Origin: Lophium mytilinum
Taxonomy: Eukaryota > Ascomycota > Dothideomycetes > Mytilinidiales > Mytilinidiaceae
Length of the DNA: 64,000 bases
Direction: 5' to 3'
NCBI GenBank assembly: GCA_010093605.1
Contig: MU004186.1
Coordinates: forward strand, 699,765-763,764
Of the stretch, positions 43,301 to 53,375 are shown piece after piece (positions within the stretch are counted from its first letter, which is position 1; each line of letters opens with the position of its first letter). Both the position numbers and the translations under genes were made by a program. A model generated the notes under the pieces. That model was not told where the DNA came from, searched no databases, and was given only the letters and a program-made list of their open reading frames with translations.

Positions 43301-44445
43301 TGGTGACGGTAGTGCTGTGAGGGTTCTTTTTGCTTGAATGGCTTGGATAGCCTCGTGAGGATCATGCTTCTGCGCTCGCTACCAACGGTCCTGCGGTGGC
43401 CAAAGCGCGATTCTCTGCTTACTCGTGCTAGATAGCTATTAGGGGAAATTGAAAGAGATGGTTAGGAATGAAGGGCTGAGGCGGGAATTGTAAGTCAATA
43501 TAATGAGTGTGGTGCAGTGCATGAGATGTAGTTCAACTTCGGCGGCATAGCCACGCTGCCTTTACTGCTCCCGGCTCTCTGCTAGGCGCATTCCCGCACC
43601 GCTGTCGGGCCGGTGGCTATGATTAGACAAGATCAAAAACAAGCGTAGGACGAGGCGTCGACCGAGTTCCCAGGGGGGCACATCCAGCCTGTAATTGGCT
43701 CCCTCGTTCGCACAGTCAACCAATGCCTCCTTCGTGTGATGCAAACACCCAGCCAGCGCGGCCGATCACATGCAGCGCTGGTGCCCCTCACACCAGATCA
43801 TGCGAGTCACCAAGTTGCAGGTACCATATACATGCTAGGAACCTCGTGGTAGATAGATATTCCGTAGGTAAATTATTCCCGCCCTCAGCCCCAAACAAAC
43901 TGTTTTGTGCGCAAAAGCTTCTTTTAGACCCGCCTCAACGCCAGCTAGGAAATTCCAAGACCACAGTACACATACGGGGCATCGGACGTCGATGATAAAC
44001 GTACAGGGACGCAACATAAGAGACGAAAAAGCGCAAGTGAACAGGTTGTTCCACAGTGGGCCACCAGCCGGTAGGCAAACAAAGGCTTAACGATAACAGC
44101 AGAAATAAGAGGGTTCGAAGCCTAGCTATGCAACAGTCCTAGACAGGGGCCCCTGTTCCCAAACAATCAAGCCTAGCACGTTCTCCGCGTGCTGGTCCTC
44201 CGTGATCCCAGTGAAGAATAGTAGTAAAGTAGCGGCTTTGCAGAAACCCATATCACACTCATTTCGCCATCTTGCCTCAGCGGAGCCACTGCTGTTGCAG
44301 GTGCAGAGGCAATGCTACAGTCACTCTAGCCGATGAATTGGCATTCCCGATGGCGAAGTTCGTATCCTCCAGTCTATCCAACTAGAGTCGTATTCGATCC
44401 AAGGTCGTAAAAGATCCGAATCGGTTCATCAGTATTGAAGTTTCT
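43301..44445. other. Intergenic, no supported gene
   Basis: About 1.1 kb between the lipase promoter and the 3' end of the PKA gene, both on the minus strand. No domain-bearing frame was found. Confidence 0.55.
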
Positions 44446-46033
44446 CTAGAAGTCCATGAAAAGATGTTTGTGCCTGTAGGTAAACCTGTTAGCAAATATA
44501 AATGTTCGTCTTCTTAAGGATTTAACATACGGGTCATCACCAGCTTGCCCATATGCCTCTGTCTCTTCCGGGTATTTGTCAAACTGGCTTGAATCACCCA
44601 CACCAGCTCGCACCGGAGGCACGTATGGCGCATCAATGTCCTTCTTCGACAACCGCTCCCACGTCACCTCAGCGAACCAAGGGTGCTGCATAACTTCTCT
44701 GCTCCCCCCATGCAAGTTGCCTAGTCGCTTGGTGAGGTCGGGAGTAATGAGCTGTTGCAATAGATCTTGCGCATCGGGGTGGATGTATGGAGGGTATTTC
44801 ACTTTGCCCTTGAGGATATTTTCGTAAATCTTCATTGGCGATCCAGCGTCCCAGAAGGGTGTAAAACCGGAGAGCATTTCAAAGATGAGAATGCCAAGCG
44901 ACCACCTAAAAACAAAAGTTAGCGGATTCGATTTTCAGTTCAACAAGAATCATCCTACCAATCAACAGACTTGTTGTAGCCTTTCGAAGCAACAACCTCT
45001 GGTGCGAGATAGTCAGGCGTGCCACACAGCGTCCAGGTGATGTCTGGCACTTCTTTGGCGAATCCGAAATCGGTAATCTTGAGGTGGCCATGACGGTCCA
45101 ATAGCAAATTCTCAGGTTTCAAGTCGCGGTAGATGATGTTCATTCCATGGAGGTAGTCCAGCGCCAGAGTGACTTCGGCGGCGTAAAATTTGGCAACTGG
45201 GTTTGGAAAACGCTATTGAGGTTAGCAAAGACAGTCACATGCAACAAAGCGGCGGGGGCGGGGAGGCTCACTTGGGACTTGCGAAGCAGACTGAACAGTT
45301 CACCGCCCTCGACAAAGTCCATGACCATGTATAGATTCTTTGAGTCTTGGAAAGTGCCCCATAGGGTGATCAGAAATGGGTGTTTCACTTGTTGCAACAT
45401 CCGGCGTTCGTCGTTTGTGTGCTCCACCTGCTTCATTTTGACGACCTGCGCCTTCTTCAGGACCTTGACGGCATAGAAGCGCTGATTGTGCTTTGACTGC
45501 ACGAGATGGACTCTGCCAAAGCTACCCGTCCCGAGCGTTCTTTGGATCGTGAAGTCCGTAAGGGTGTATTTGCCCTTTGTCGTCCGCGCCACCTGCGGGA
45601 CCGGCTGGGTAGGCACGGGCGATATGGCGCCGCCATTTGAGGCATCATTCCTCTGTGATCTCTGCTGGGTGCCGGGCGAGGATGTAGTATTGTTTGGGTG
45701 GATGAGGTTCTGTATGCTTGGCAGGTTGTGCTGCGACTGCTGATAAGGTTCCGGGGTGGCTTGCGGCGTCGCATACGGCTGGGAATAGGTGGAGGGGTTC
45801 ATGGGGTCGGCGGACTTGGACGGGGCCGTCGAGGCCGTCGTGGAATGCGAGGCGGCGGCCGAGTCCTGGGTGGTGGTCGACTTGCCGACAGAGAAGGACC
45901 CAGAGGTCTTGGAGAGGGTCGGGGTAATGGGCGATGCCGTGTCTTTGACGGGCGAGGTCGGAGAGTCCAGGTCACGCGAGCCCGCGGAGTCCTTCGTCCT
46001 CTTCTTCTTCAAGAATGACCCGAGAGTAGGCAT
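44446..46033 (-). CDS. cAMP-dependent protein kinase catalytic subunit (PKA)
   Basis: AGC-family Ser/Thr kinase released by cAMP from its regulatory subunit; in fungi it governs growth, sporulation and nutrient response. Predicted 472 residues. Exons in coding order 46033-45272, 45212-44959, 44905-44531 and 44473-44446. The first ~155 residues are a Ser/Thr/Pro/Gln-rich extension, usual in fungal PKA. The glycine loop is GTGSFGRV (168-175) and the ATP lysine Lys190 (YAVKVLKKA). The catalytic loop is [11 protein letters not shown], then DFGFAKEV, and the activation loop [15 protein letters not shown] carries the phosphorylatable Thr. The AGC tail ends HKHLFMDF, close to the FxxF-like C-terminus of PKA. 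The last exon encodes only eight residues. The intact active site supports an active kinase. Confidence 0.95.
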
Positions 46034-46727
46034 AAGAGCGGCTTGCAGGAATGCACCCAGCCCAGGCCTGACCGGGGAGCCAGCGGACGTCTCTGGCGCT
46101 CAATGTACGGGGCGAGGAATGCGCGGGACTGGCGGAGTTCAGTAGCAGCGGTAGGGATGGCTAGCGATAGGAATTGGGGGCGAGGTTAGGGGAGTAAGGG
46201 CATGGGAGAGCGATCAGAGCGTTGGGGATGTGAGGCGGGTGGGCGAGTGGAGAGGTGATAGAGCTGCGGGGCCTGTGACGGCCTGCAGGCTGGGTGGGAG
46301 AGAGCTTGGTCGGGATGTGATGTACGCAGGGGGGCAGAACAGCCAGGCGCTTCCGTCAAAGAAAAGGCAGCCTTGCATCATAAAAAGCAAATCGCCATGC
46401 CCAGACGCTGCCCGCCGGAAGCGTTGATGGTGCATCGGACTCGCACACGCCGGGGCGACGAGGTGCATGGTGCTCTAGCAGCAGGCGGGCTTAGCACTGC
46501 AGCTAGGGACAGATAGGGTAGCCGTGATAGGTGCAAAATGAACGAAAATTTGAAGCGCAAACAGTATAGTACAGTACATCAGAGGCATCTCGTCGTTGAC
46601 CCGTATCCTGGCCGTGGGGATGCGCTATCCTGTCGACTCCGGCCACTCAAACGCCAGCCCATGCTCCCACAATACTCGAGACCCATATCAAGACCCATAT
46701 GCACAGCTCCGCGGCGCATCATCGCAT
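46034..46727. other. Upstream region of the PKA gene
   Basis: About 700 bases, GC-rich, containing the PKA leader and the end of the glycosyltransferase-like gene. Open frames on both strands here carry no recognisable motif. Confidence 0.5.
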
Positions 46728-48004
46728 CTACAGGTCCTGCACCTGCAACTCTTCACTCTCTGCCCGTTGCTCCTCCCCCGGTCGTTGCTTTTCCTCTGGC
46801 ACCTCGTCCTGGCTCGCCTCCTCCGCCTGCAGCACAGGGGTCGTCCACGTCTCCAGGTCCAGACCGCAGATCTCCATTCGCCGCTCCCTGAAGGTATCGT
46901 ACAGCTTCGCCCAGACCGCTCCGGCTTCTTCGTTCTGCGGCCGGAGGCGAACGCGGTCGTAGTACGGCACGTCGTACTCAGGGCCTGGCAACTCGGGGTC
47001 CGAGAGTCGCACGTACGCTGTCGCCTCAATGAAGATGGTGGCATTGAAGCCGTCGATCGCGTCTCGCAGAGTCCCCGACTCGTAGACGAGGTTGCCCAGC
47101 GACAACGACCACGTTGAAAGCAGCGACTCCGGGGCCGCAAAGGATCTGCGGAAGAGATTGAGGTCTGTCATAGGCTCCGTTGCGCGCAACTCTCGTAGTT
47201 TGCGGTAATCGCTCACTGTTGGATGGACCAGGAAGAGCGATGTCGAGATGTCGTTCCTCTCCGATGTGGCCGGGAATGCCGCCAGCGGCTGTGATTTCGA
47301 AAACGCAAGTAAGGAATCAAGGGGACCTGCGTCTAATATGACTCCCGGAGCAGCTAAATGTATGACACGCTCGTAGTCCACCAACGAATAGATGCTCGCA
47401 AGGGAGTAGGAAGAAGGCAGAGAATCTTCGACACAAGTAAGTATGCGTACTTCCAGTTTGGGAGACATATATTACCATCACTCCCCTCAACAATCGTCTG
47501 CATGGGCATCAGCACAACACCATATCGCCGAGCCACCGCCCTCAGTAATCTTCGACTCGTCGTCAGAGAAGAACTCGGAGACTCTCCTTCTTTCTCCTGC
47601 AGCCATGCCCTTGGGAACAGCAGTATCCTCTTCGCGGGGCTCTTTAACCGATTCAGGTCGGCAAACACCATCATAGCGCTGCATAGCTCCACATGCTCCT
47701 TCACCACCTGGACATATCCCAACCTGCTCCAATCTATCGTCTGCTGGCTTATGTACTCGTGGAAATCGGCATCGGAGCCAACTCTCTGTCCAATCGGTCT
47801 TGCCCACTTGACATTCAAACTAGGCGCAGCGACGGGCTTCGGCGCGGGCAGTGGTTTGGGTAACCGCGGTTTTATGGCAGCTTGGAGGCTGTGAACCGTC
47901 CTCTGCTGAAGGACGTAGCCCGAGAGGAATAATATGAGCGTGAATAGAAGTACTGTGACATACATTAGCACTTGAATCGTAACTTCTGCGGGGAAAGGTA
48001 CCAA
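46728..48004 (-). CDS. Type II membrane glycosyltransferase-like protein
   Basis: Predicted 408 residues. Exons in coding order 48004-47476 and 47425-46728. One N-terminal transmembrane helix (VLMYVTVLLFTLILFLSGYVL, shown in part, residues ~12-32) with a short cytosolic end gives a type II topology. The lumenal part follows the layout of fungal GT8-like or N-acetylglucosamine-transferase-like proteins: RILLFPRAWLQEK, an ARRYGVVLMPM strand, then YERVIHLAAPGVILDAGPLD, then LFLVHPTVSDYRKL and DLNLFRRSF. At the position where GT8 enzymes have DxD (as in a LDSDG-like strand) this protein reads LAAPG, so the metal-binding Asp residues seem lost. It may be inactive, or use a metal-independent mechanism. 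The family call is moderate. It is divergent from the Prp38-like gene. Confidence 0.75.
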
Positions 48005-48300
48005 TGGAAGAAGATATGGCCATTGAGACCTGGCCTTGGGTGAGCAGCATCCTTCAGCTCATCAAACTCGTCATAAAAGGGATCCGTACATTCCACAGCT
48101 CGTGCAAGACAGTCTTGAAGTTTCAAAATGACGCGGTGTCATGTTGGCGACGGCAGGGCGGGCTGTTTACGGCCTCTCCCGTGTTGCTCGAGCAACGCGC
48201 CGCACGTGAAGGTCTTGGCATCAAATCTAATTCACGACCACCGCTTTAACTCCACCTAAAAGCCACCCCCCCTCAAGCTCCAACCTCCCGCCCTGCCACG
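48005..48300. promoter_or_regulatory. Bidirectional promoter, glycosyltransferase-like / Prp38
   Basis: 296 bases between two divergent start codons. No TATA box is clear. GCACGTGAA occurs near 48202. Confidence 0.45.
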
Positions 48301-49158
48301 ATGAGCTCGAAATTCAAGCCCGAAACCACCCACAAGGCCGACGCGACCGCCCTCCTCGACGACCGCGGCTACTCCGGCCTCCTCATTCGCGGCCAGAACC
48401 CCGCGCTCCTCTTCGAAAAGGCCGTGCGCGACCGCATCACGGAGTCCTACTACTGGAAGGAGCAGTGCTTCGGGCTCAATGCCGCCACACTATGCGACCG
48501 CGCCGCAGAGCTCACTGCCATCGGCGGGACATACGGCGGCGTGGGCAAGCCGACGCCGTTCCTATGCCTCGCGTTTAAGCTGCTGCAGCTCGTGCCCCAG
48601 CGCGAGGTCATACTCGAGTACCTGAACTTCCACGGGGATGAGGAGGGCGGGGAGGATGGAGACACAAACGGCGAGGGCGATGTCGAGGGTGGGGCGGTGC
48701 AGGATCCCCAGGCGTTGGGGAAGCGCGGGGAGTTCAAGTACCTGCGCGCGCTGGCGGCCTTCTATATCCGGCTTGCGTGGGAGCCGGTGGATATCTACAC
48801 GACGCTGGAGCCGTTGCTGGCGGATTTCCGGAAGCTGAGAAGGCGGACGAGGGAGGGGTTTGCGCTGACGTATGTGGATCAGTTTGTGGATGATCTGTTG
48901 ACGAAGGATCGGATTTGTGCGACGAGTTTGTGGAAGTTGCCGAGTCGGGCGAACTTGGAGGATCTGGAGATGCTGGAGCCGAGGGTTAGTCCGCTGGGGG
49001 ATGAGATTGAGGAGTTGGATCGGGATGATGAGGAAATAGAGGGTGGGAGTGATGGAGAGGTCGAAGAGAGGCGGAATGGAGAGCGGGATGGGTCGTCGGA
49101 GAAGTCGCGGAATGGGTTTATGAGGCGGTATTCCGACAGTGGGAGCGAGAATGATTGA
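48301..49158 (+). CDS. PRP38: Pre-mRNA-splicing factor, PRP38 family
   Basis: Component of the U4/U6.U5 tri-snRNP needed for spliceosome activation. Single exon, 285 residues. The PRP38 domain runs from the N-terminus: NPALLFEKAVRDRITESYYW, KEQCFGLNAATLCDRA, then IGGTYGGVGKPTPFLCLAFKL (shown in part), LLQLVPQREVILEYL, and after an acidic insert FKYLRALAAFYIRL, VDIYTTLEPLLADFRKLR and THVDQFVDDLL-like YVDQFVDDLL. An insert of about 25 Glu/Gly/Asp residues (near residues 118-140) splits the domain. The C-terminus after residue ~235 is acidic then Arg/Ser/Glu-rich. Orthology to yeast Prp38 is well supported. Confidence 0.95.
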   Translation: MSSKFKPETTHKADATALLDDRGYSGLLIRGQNPALLFEKAVRDRITESYYWKEQCFGLNAATLCDRAAELTAIGGTYGGVGKPTPFLCLAFKLLQLVPQREVILEYLNFHGDEEGGEDGDTNGEGDVEGGAVQDPQALGKRGEFKYLRALAAFYIRLAWEPVDIYTTLEPLLADFRKLRRRTREGFALTYVDQFVDDLLTKDRICATSLWKLPSRANLEDLEMLEPRVSPLGDEIEELDRDDEEIEGGSDGEVEERRNGERDGSSEKSRNGFMRRYSDSGSEND

Positions 49159-49719
49159 AGTCTGCGAGAAGCGAGGTACCTGTAAGATAGAAATGATACC
49201 CCGGACTGTGATGTCCATGGAAAGTCAAAGCAACCTGAATATGCTCACAATTTCAAAGAAAGTGACTGGCGTCAGGCTGGCTGACGAGATACTCCCTAAT
49301 AGTGTTAGTATCAGCTTCGTTGACGAATTTCATGGCTGCTTTCAGCAATAATCGGAGAGCAGCATATTATAGACATCAAGTCGCAGACACTTCCACAACC
49401 AAGAGCATAAAGGCAGTCCCATTAACAAAGGTTTGGACGCAAGGTGGACCACTCGTAGTGAAGAGCGTTGATATTTCTGACACTAGTCGACCCAACAGTC
49501 AATAAATACAAGACAACGAGTCCACGACAGATAGGAGATTTGAACCCATTCAATACCCACTTCGCCGACGCTGTGAAACCCTCACCGACAATCGGACATT
49601 CCCATCCACTCCTCTACCAGAACTCCAGTTATCGCACCTCCAATCCGCAGCCGTAGTCACTTTGACTGCCACATCGTACTTCTCAAACCACCTTTGACAG
49701 AACTTGTAGCACAAGGAGC
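49159..49719. other. Gap between convergent Prp38 and Atg33-like genes
   Basis: About 560 bases with no supported gene. Confidence 0.5.
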
Positions 49720-50285
49720 TCACGACCCGTCCCCCCAGATTCCAACAACACCCATCGCGAACGCAATGCCGGACACAGCAGTCCTCACGCCCTCCGTGTA
49801 CCGCATCCCCTCTACAGCCTGCCGCACCTGCTCCCCATTGAGGTCCTCGGGTGTCTCGACATTCAGATCCGCAATGGACGCGCGGGATCTGCTGCCACCT
49901 GCCCGCTTGTCCTGGGCCGCAAGGGCAAGGTCGACGCCGGAACCAGAGGCGAGAGCGAGTAGGCTGGTGTAGAACAGATACGGATGCCGGGAGCTGCGGG
50001 GGGATAGGGCGTAGGCGGCGAAGAGCGAGATTAGGGCGGTGTTGCGGAGATAGGCCGTGACAGTCCGCGTGCGGGTAGAGAGATAAGTTAAGGCGTCCCG
50101 TGCATTGACGGCACTCGGGAGGTTAAATAGCGAAGGAAGGGTGAGGCTCGTCAGGGAGGCGGAGACGCCCTGGGAACTGTTAGCTGGTGGAATGCGGGGA
50201 GTGGCGGGAGAGCGGCGCGTACAGTGAGGAGTCCCAGGCTGATTGTGCCGACGAATTTGCAGATGGCGACGGTGGGGGACGCCAT
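49720..50285 (-). CDS. ATG33: Atg33-like mitochondrial membrane protein
   Basis: Predicted 170-residue protein. Exons in coding order 50285-50223 (21 codons) and 50169-49720. The N-terminus MASPTVAICKFVGTISLGLL then TGVSASLTSLTLPSLFNLPSA matches my recollection of the conserved start of fungal autophagy-related protein 33 homologues. In yeast Atg33 is a mitochondrial outer-membrane protein needed for mitophagy in stationary phase. Several hydrophobic segments are visible (VGTISLGLL, AYLRNTALISLFAAYAL, YLFYTSLLALASGSG, AVSGIAFAMGVVGIWG), about four in all. The open frame extends a little past the ATG (to 50307), but the N-terminal motif fixes the ATG at 50285. The gene is divergent from the dienoyl-CoA reductase. 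The symbol is by family resemblance. Confidence 0.72.
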
Positions 50286-50563
50286 GGTAGAGCTCGGGGT
50301 CTATCAAGCTAAATTGGAAGGCAGTGAGCCAGAATGCGATGGTGTCGTGGTGGTGTTGGAGTTGCGATGCTGTCGAGATGCTTCGACCAGCTCATCGTCC
50401 TAAAACCACTTATTCTGCGGCATTGGGTCATCGCAGCTCCCATTGGTGGAGCGGGCATTGGCCTGTGAAGGTCCCCAATTCCACGACAGTTTCGCATCTT
50501 GCTTGTCACTAGCAGCCTAGGGATCCAGTGAATACATTGAGCTCGCCATGACACACCGCGACG
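50286..50563. promoter_or_regulatory. Short bidirectional promoter, Atg33-like / dienoyl-CoA reductase
   Basis: Only 278 bases separate the two divergent start codons if the upstream ATG of the reductase is used. No clear TATA box. Shared control of a mitophagy gene and a fatty-acid oxidation gene is an inference. Confidence 0.4.
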
Positions 50564-51991
50564 ATGGCTTCACTAGCACTGCGATTCCCCAGCCTTTCAA
50601 GGTCCCCTCGTGCTGCCAGACTAATCTTCCATTCTGACCTCGGCACGAAACTCGCTGACCCTCATACACCGAGATGGCCGTCATGGCGTCGTACCGCGTA
50701 TCACTCGAGCTCCAACCGGCACTTCTCCAAGGCGTAAGCCATTGTTTCTACTTCTAATCACTTCCAACTTCACACCTTGTCTCATCACCTTTCCCAGTGC
50801 TGTCTCTCAACAAACTACGAGCAACGAGCCTTGGAGATCCCCGAGGACAATGCCACTTCCGAAGAGCGAGTACCTCAGCGAGGTGTGGAAGGATGGGATC
50901 TTTAGTACGTTATATCCAGCCAAAAACCACCAAGCCTCTTCTTTAGAAGCTATACTAACACCCTCCCAGACAACAAAGTAGTCTTCTGCACCGGCGGCGC
51001 AGGCACCATCTGCTCCGCTCAAGTCCGCGCCCTCGTCCACCTCGGCGCCAACGCCTGCATCATCGGCCGTAATGTCGAAAAAACTGAGAACATGGCCAAA
51101 GACATTGCCACCGCGCGGCCTGGCGCGAAAGTAATCGGGCTTGGAGGCGTAGACGTGCGGAAACCAGAGGCGCTGAACGAAGCCGCGGCGAAATGTGTCA
51201 AAGAGCTTGGAAGCTTGGATTTCTGCATTGCGGGCGCGGCGGGAAACTTCCTGGCGCCGATGAACCAGATCTCGTCCAATGCGATGAGGTCCGTCATAGA
51301 GATCGACGTGCTCGGGTCGTACAATACCGTCAAGGCTACTCTGCCGTATCTAGTAGAATCAGCGGCGAAGCACAAGACTGATGGGAAGACTCGTGAGTAG
51401 CCATGTTTGCTTATGTGTGCGGAAGTGCTAATGACTGGTAACAGCACCACGAAATGGCACAGGCGGTCGGATCATATTCGTCAGCGCAACCCTACACTAC
51501 GCCGGTACTCCCCTCCAGAGCCACGTCTCTGTCGCGAAAGCCGGCGTCGATGCCATGGCACACGCAGTAGCTATTGAGCAGGGCCCTCGAGGCATAACGT
51601 CGAACGTCATTGCGCCTGGACCTATTGCTGACACCGAGGGCATGGCACGGCTATCAAAACACAGCAGTGCGAAGGATAGCATGAAGAAGGTGCCTTCGGG
51701 CAGATTCGGTACCGTCAAGGAGATTGCGGATGCCACTGTGTACTTGTTCTCGGATGCAGGGAACTTTGTGAATGGAGAGATTCTCGTTGGTCAGTCTACA
51801 TCTACTTCTCTACCTGATCGGCCATATGTTACTGCCAGAGATGACAACGCTAACACGATCGCCTGGCAGTTGACGGAGGCGCGTGGCATACAGCTTTCGG
51901 CGGCACTGAGGAATCATTCAAGTACCCAGACTTCTTGCTCACAGATGAGGTGGTTACGGGTGTTGCAGGCGGTAAAAAGTCCAAACTATGA
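50564..51991 (+). CDS. 2,4-dienoyl-CoA reductase (Sps19-type), C-terminal SKL
   Basis: NADPH-dependent auxiliary enzyme for beta-oxidation of unsaturated fatty acids. Exons 50564-50733, 50798-50904, 50970-51392, 51445-51789 and 51870-51991, 388 residues. The SDR domain has VVFCTGGAGTICSAQ (nucleotide loop), AGAAGNFLAP, and GGRIIFVSATLHYAG with SVAKAGVDA, matching the family lacking the classical YxxxK; GPIADTEG and VDGGAWH close it. The C-terminus GGKKSKL is a PTS1 peroxisomal signal. The first exon is Arg/Ser-rich (MASLALRFPSLSRSPRAARL, then RRTAYHSSSNRHFSK) and joins in phase, giving a mitochondrial-type N-terminus. A shorter product could start at the internal ATG 50850 (MPLPKSEYLSEVWKDGIF), the usual N-terminus of the peroxisomal enzymes. 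The enzyme call is firm; the extension is less certain. Confidence 0.9.
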
Positions 51992-53375
51992 TAGGCTGGC
52001 ATTGACTAGTTACATATGGCTAGAGAAACAACCAAGACACTGCTTACTAAAACAAGTCCCACCGAGGTGCAGGCAATCCCACGATTCTGGCTGAGAAATA
52101 ATGAGCATTGAAGCTGTGAATGCAGCTGCTACTAATTTAGAGTAATAGGAGTAATAGGAGTAATAGGAGTAATAGGAGTAAAGGGAGTAATAGGAGTAAA
52201 GGGAGTAGAGTAAGTTAAGGGAGTAGGATAAGTAAAGGGAGTAAAGTAAGTAAAGGGAGTAAAGTAAGTAAAGGGAGTAAAGTAAGTAAAGTAAGTAATA
52301 GGAGTAAAGGGAGTAAAGTAAGTAAAGCAAGTAATAGGAGTAATAGGAGTAAAAGAAGTAAAGGGAGTAAAGAGAGTAAAGCAAGTAATGCGAGTAAGAC
52401 AAGTATTAGGAGTATTGGGAGTATTGGGAGTATTGGGAGTATTGGGAGTATTGGGAGTATTGGGAGTAAAGCGGGTTTTGGGAGTAATGGTGGTAGCATG
52501 CTACCTTTCGTCTCGAGCTCCGTGCTCAAGTGATTTAGCAATGCGATTACGGATTTGCAAAAGGCCTACCTAACACAAGAGTTTACGTATGGGGATGAGG
52601 ATTAAGAGATACCTACCTACACATCAAAAGCATATAGAACTGCAGAGATTTCCTTAGGGTCGATGAAGCTTCGAAAGGTACAAGTATCCATCAATATTCA
52701 AACTGGAGTGTATTGCTAAAAAGGCTGCGTGATAGACTGGGTAGAGTTCCAGGCTGCCTTGCGGGTGTGTAACCCTGCACGATGTACTGTACGTATGTAT
52801 GTACAACCTCAGTAACCTCGTCCAAAATGTCAGAAATTCGTGAGCGTATACGAAGTCCTCAATTGGTCTAGCCAGTAAGCCTCGATGGATGAAAGGAGAA
52901 TCTAAGAATCTCATATGCCGGTTCATGGTCCCATCCTCGTAGCTAGCCATCTTCATTGGTGAACTGACGTCGTGCCTCGCTCCAACACCATCACCCCGCA
53001 TCTTGGGTTCCACCCCCGCGGTCTCCAACCCCACAAAGGCGACCCTGCTGCCTATCAGAGTGCTAGCCATGTTGCCAATTCAAGTAGTCTTCCATCCTAG
53101 TGCTGGCGTACGGAATGCTTCCGTCTTCATGCAGCGCCAAGTTACGATTCTTGTACGCTGAGTCGTGAGAAGGACTGGCTCAGAGCGCGTCGCCGACGCG
53201 GGAGGTACTGCGCAGCTGGTGAGGGGGAGCTTCCTTAAACTTTAGGGTTAAAAGGCAACAAGTCCCCAATGCGCGACTTGTGTTTTCCTCTCCTCATTCT
53301 CAATTATTGTCAACTCCAAAGCTCAAATTTCGACTTCTTCATCTGTCTACCTTTCCTGATCATTCGCATCTCAAA
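51992..53375. other. Intergenic with minisatellite
   Basis: About 1.4 kb. The 9-bp minisatellite is listed separately. A minus-strand frame at 53070-52654 (138 codons) has no recognised domain and was not accepted. The last part holds the alcohol dehydrogenase promoter. Confidence 0.55.
52140..52492. repeat. 9-bp minisatellite (GAGTAATAG / GAGTAAAGG / GAGTATTGG)
   Basis: Roughly 35-40 copies of a 9-base unit built on AGTAATAGG. Variants come in blocks: AGTAATAGG first, AGTAAAGGG with AGTAAGTAA-like shorter units in the middle, and six perfect AGTATTGGG copies at 52411-52464. Homogeneous blocks suggest local slippage. It starts about 150 bases after the reductase stop codon. The leucine- and tyrosine-rich frames over it are artefacts. 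Confidence 0.95.

Noticed and set aside
46596-47140. Plus- and minus-strand frames overlapping the 3' end of the glycosyltransferase-like gene
   Set aside because: Shadows of the coding frame; no independent motif or start context.
48562-49218. 218-codon minus-strand frame opposite the Prp38 gene
   Set aside because: Antisense shadow of a well-conserved splicing factor; composition is rich in Pro, Leu, Arg and Gln with no motif.
49530-49560. Reverse-strand GGGTTCAAATCTC resembling a tRNA T-arm
   Set aside because: No cloverleaf or A box upstream on that strand.
52010-52541. Minus-strand frames rich in Leu, Pro, Tyr and Ser
   Set aside because: They are translations of the 9-bp minisatellite and contain only repeated words.
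52654-53070. 138-codon minus-strand frame (MASTLIGSRVAFVGLETAG...)
   Set aside because: No domain, no clear splice context, and it overlaps the likely promoter region of the alcohol dehydrogenase.
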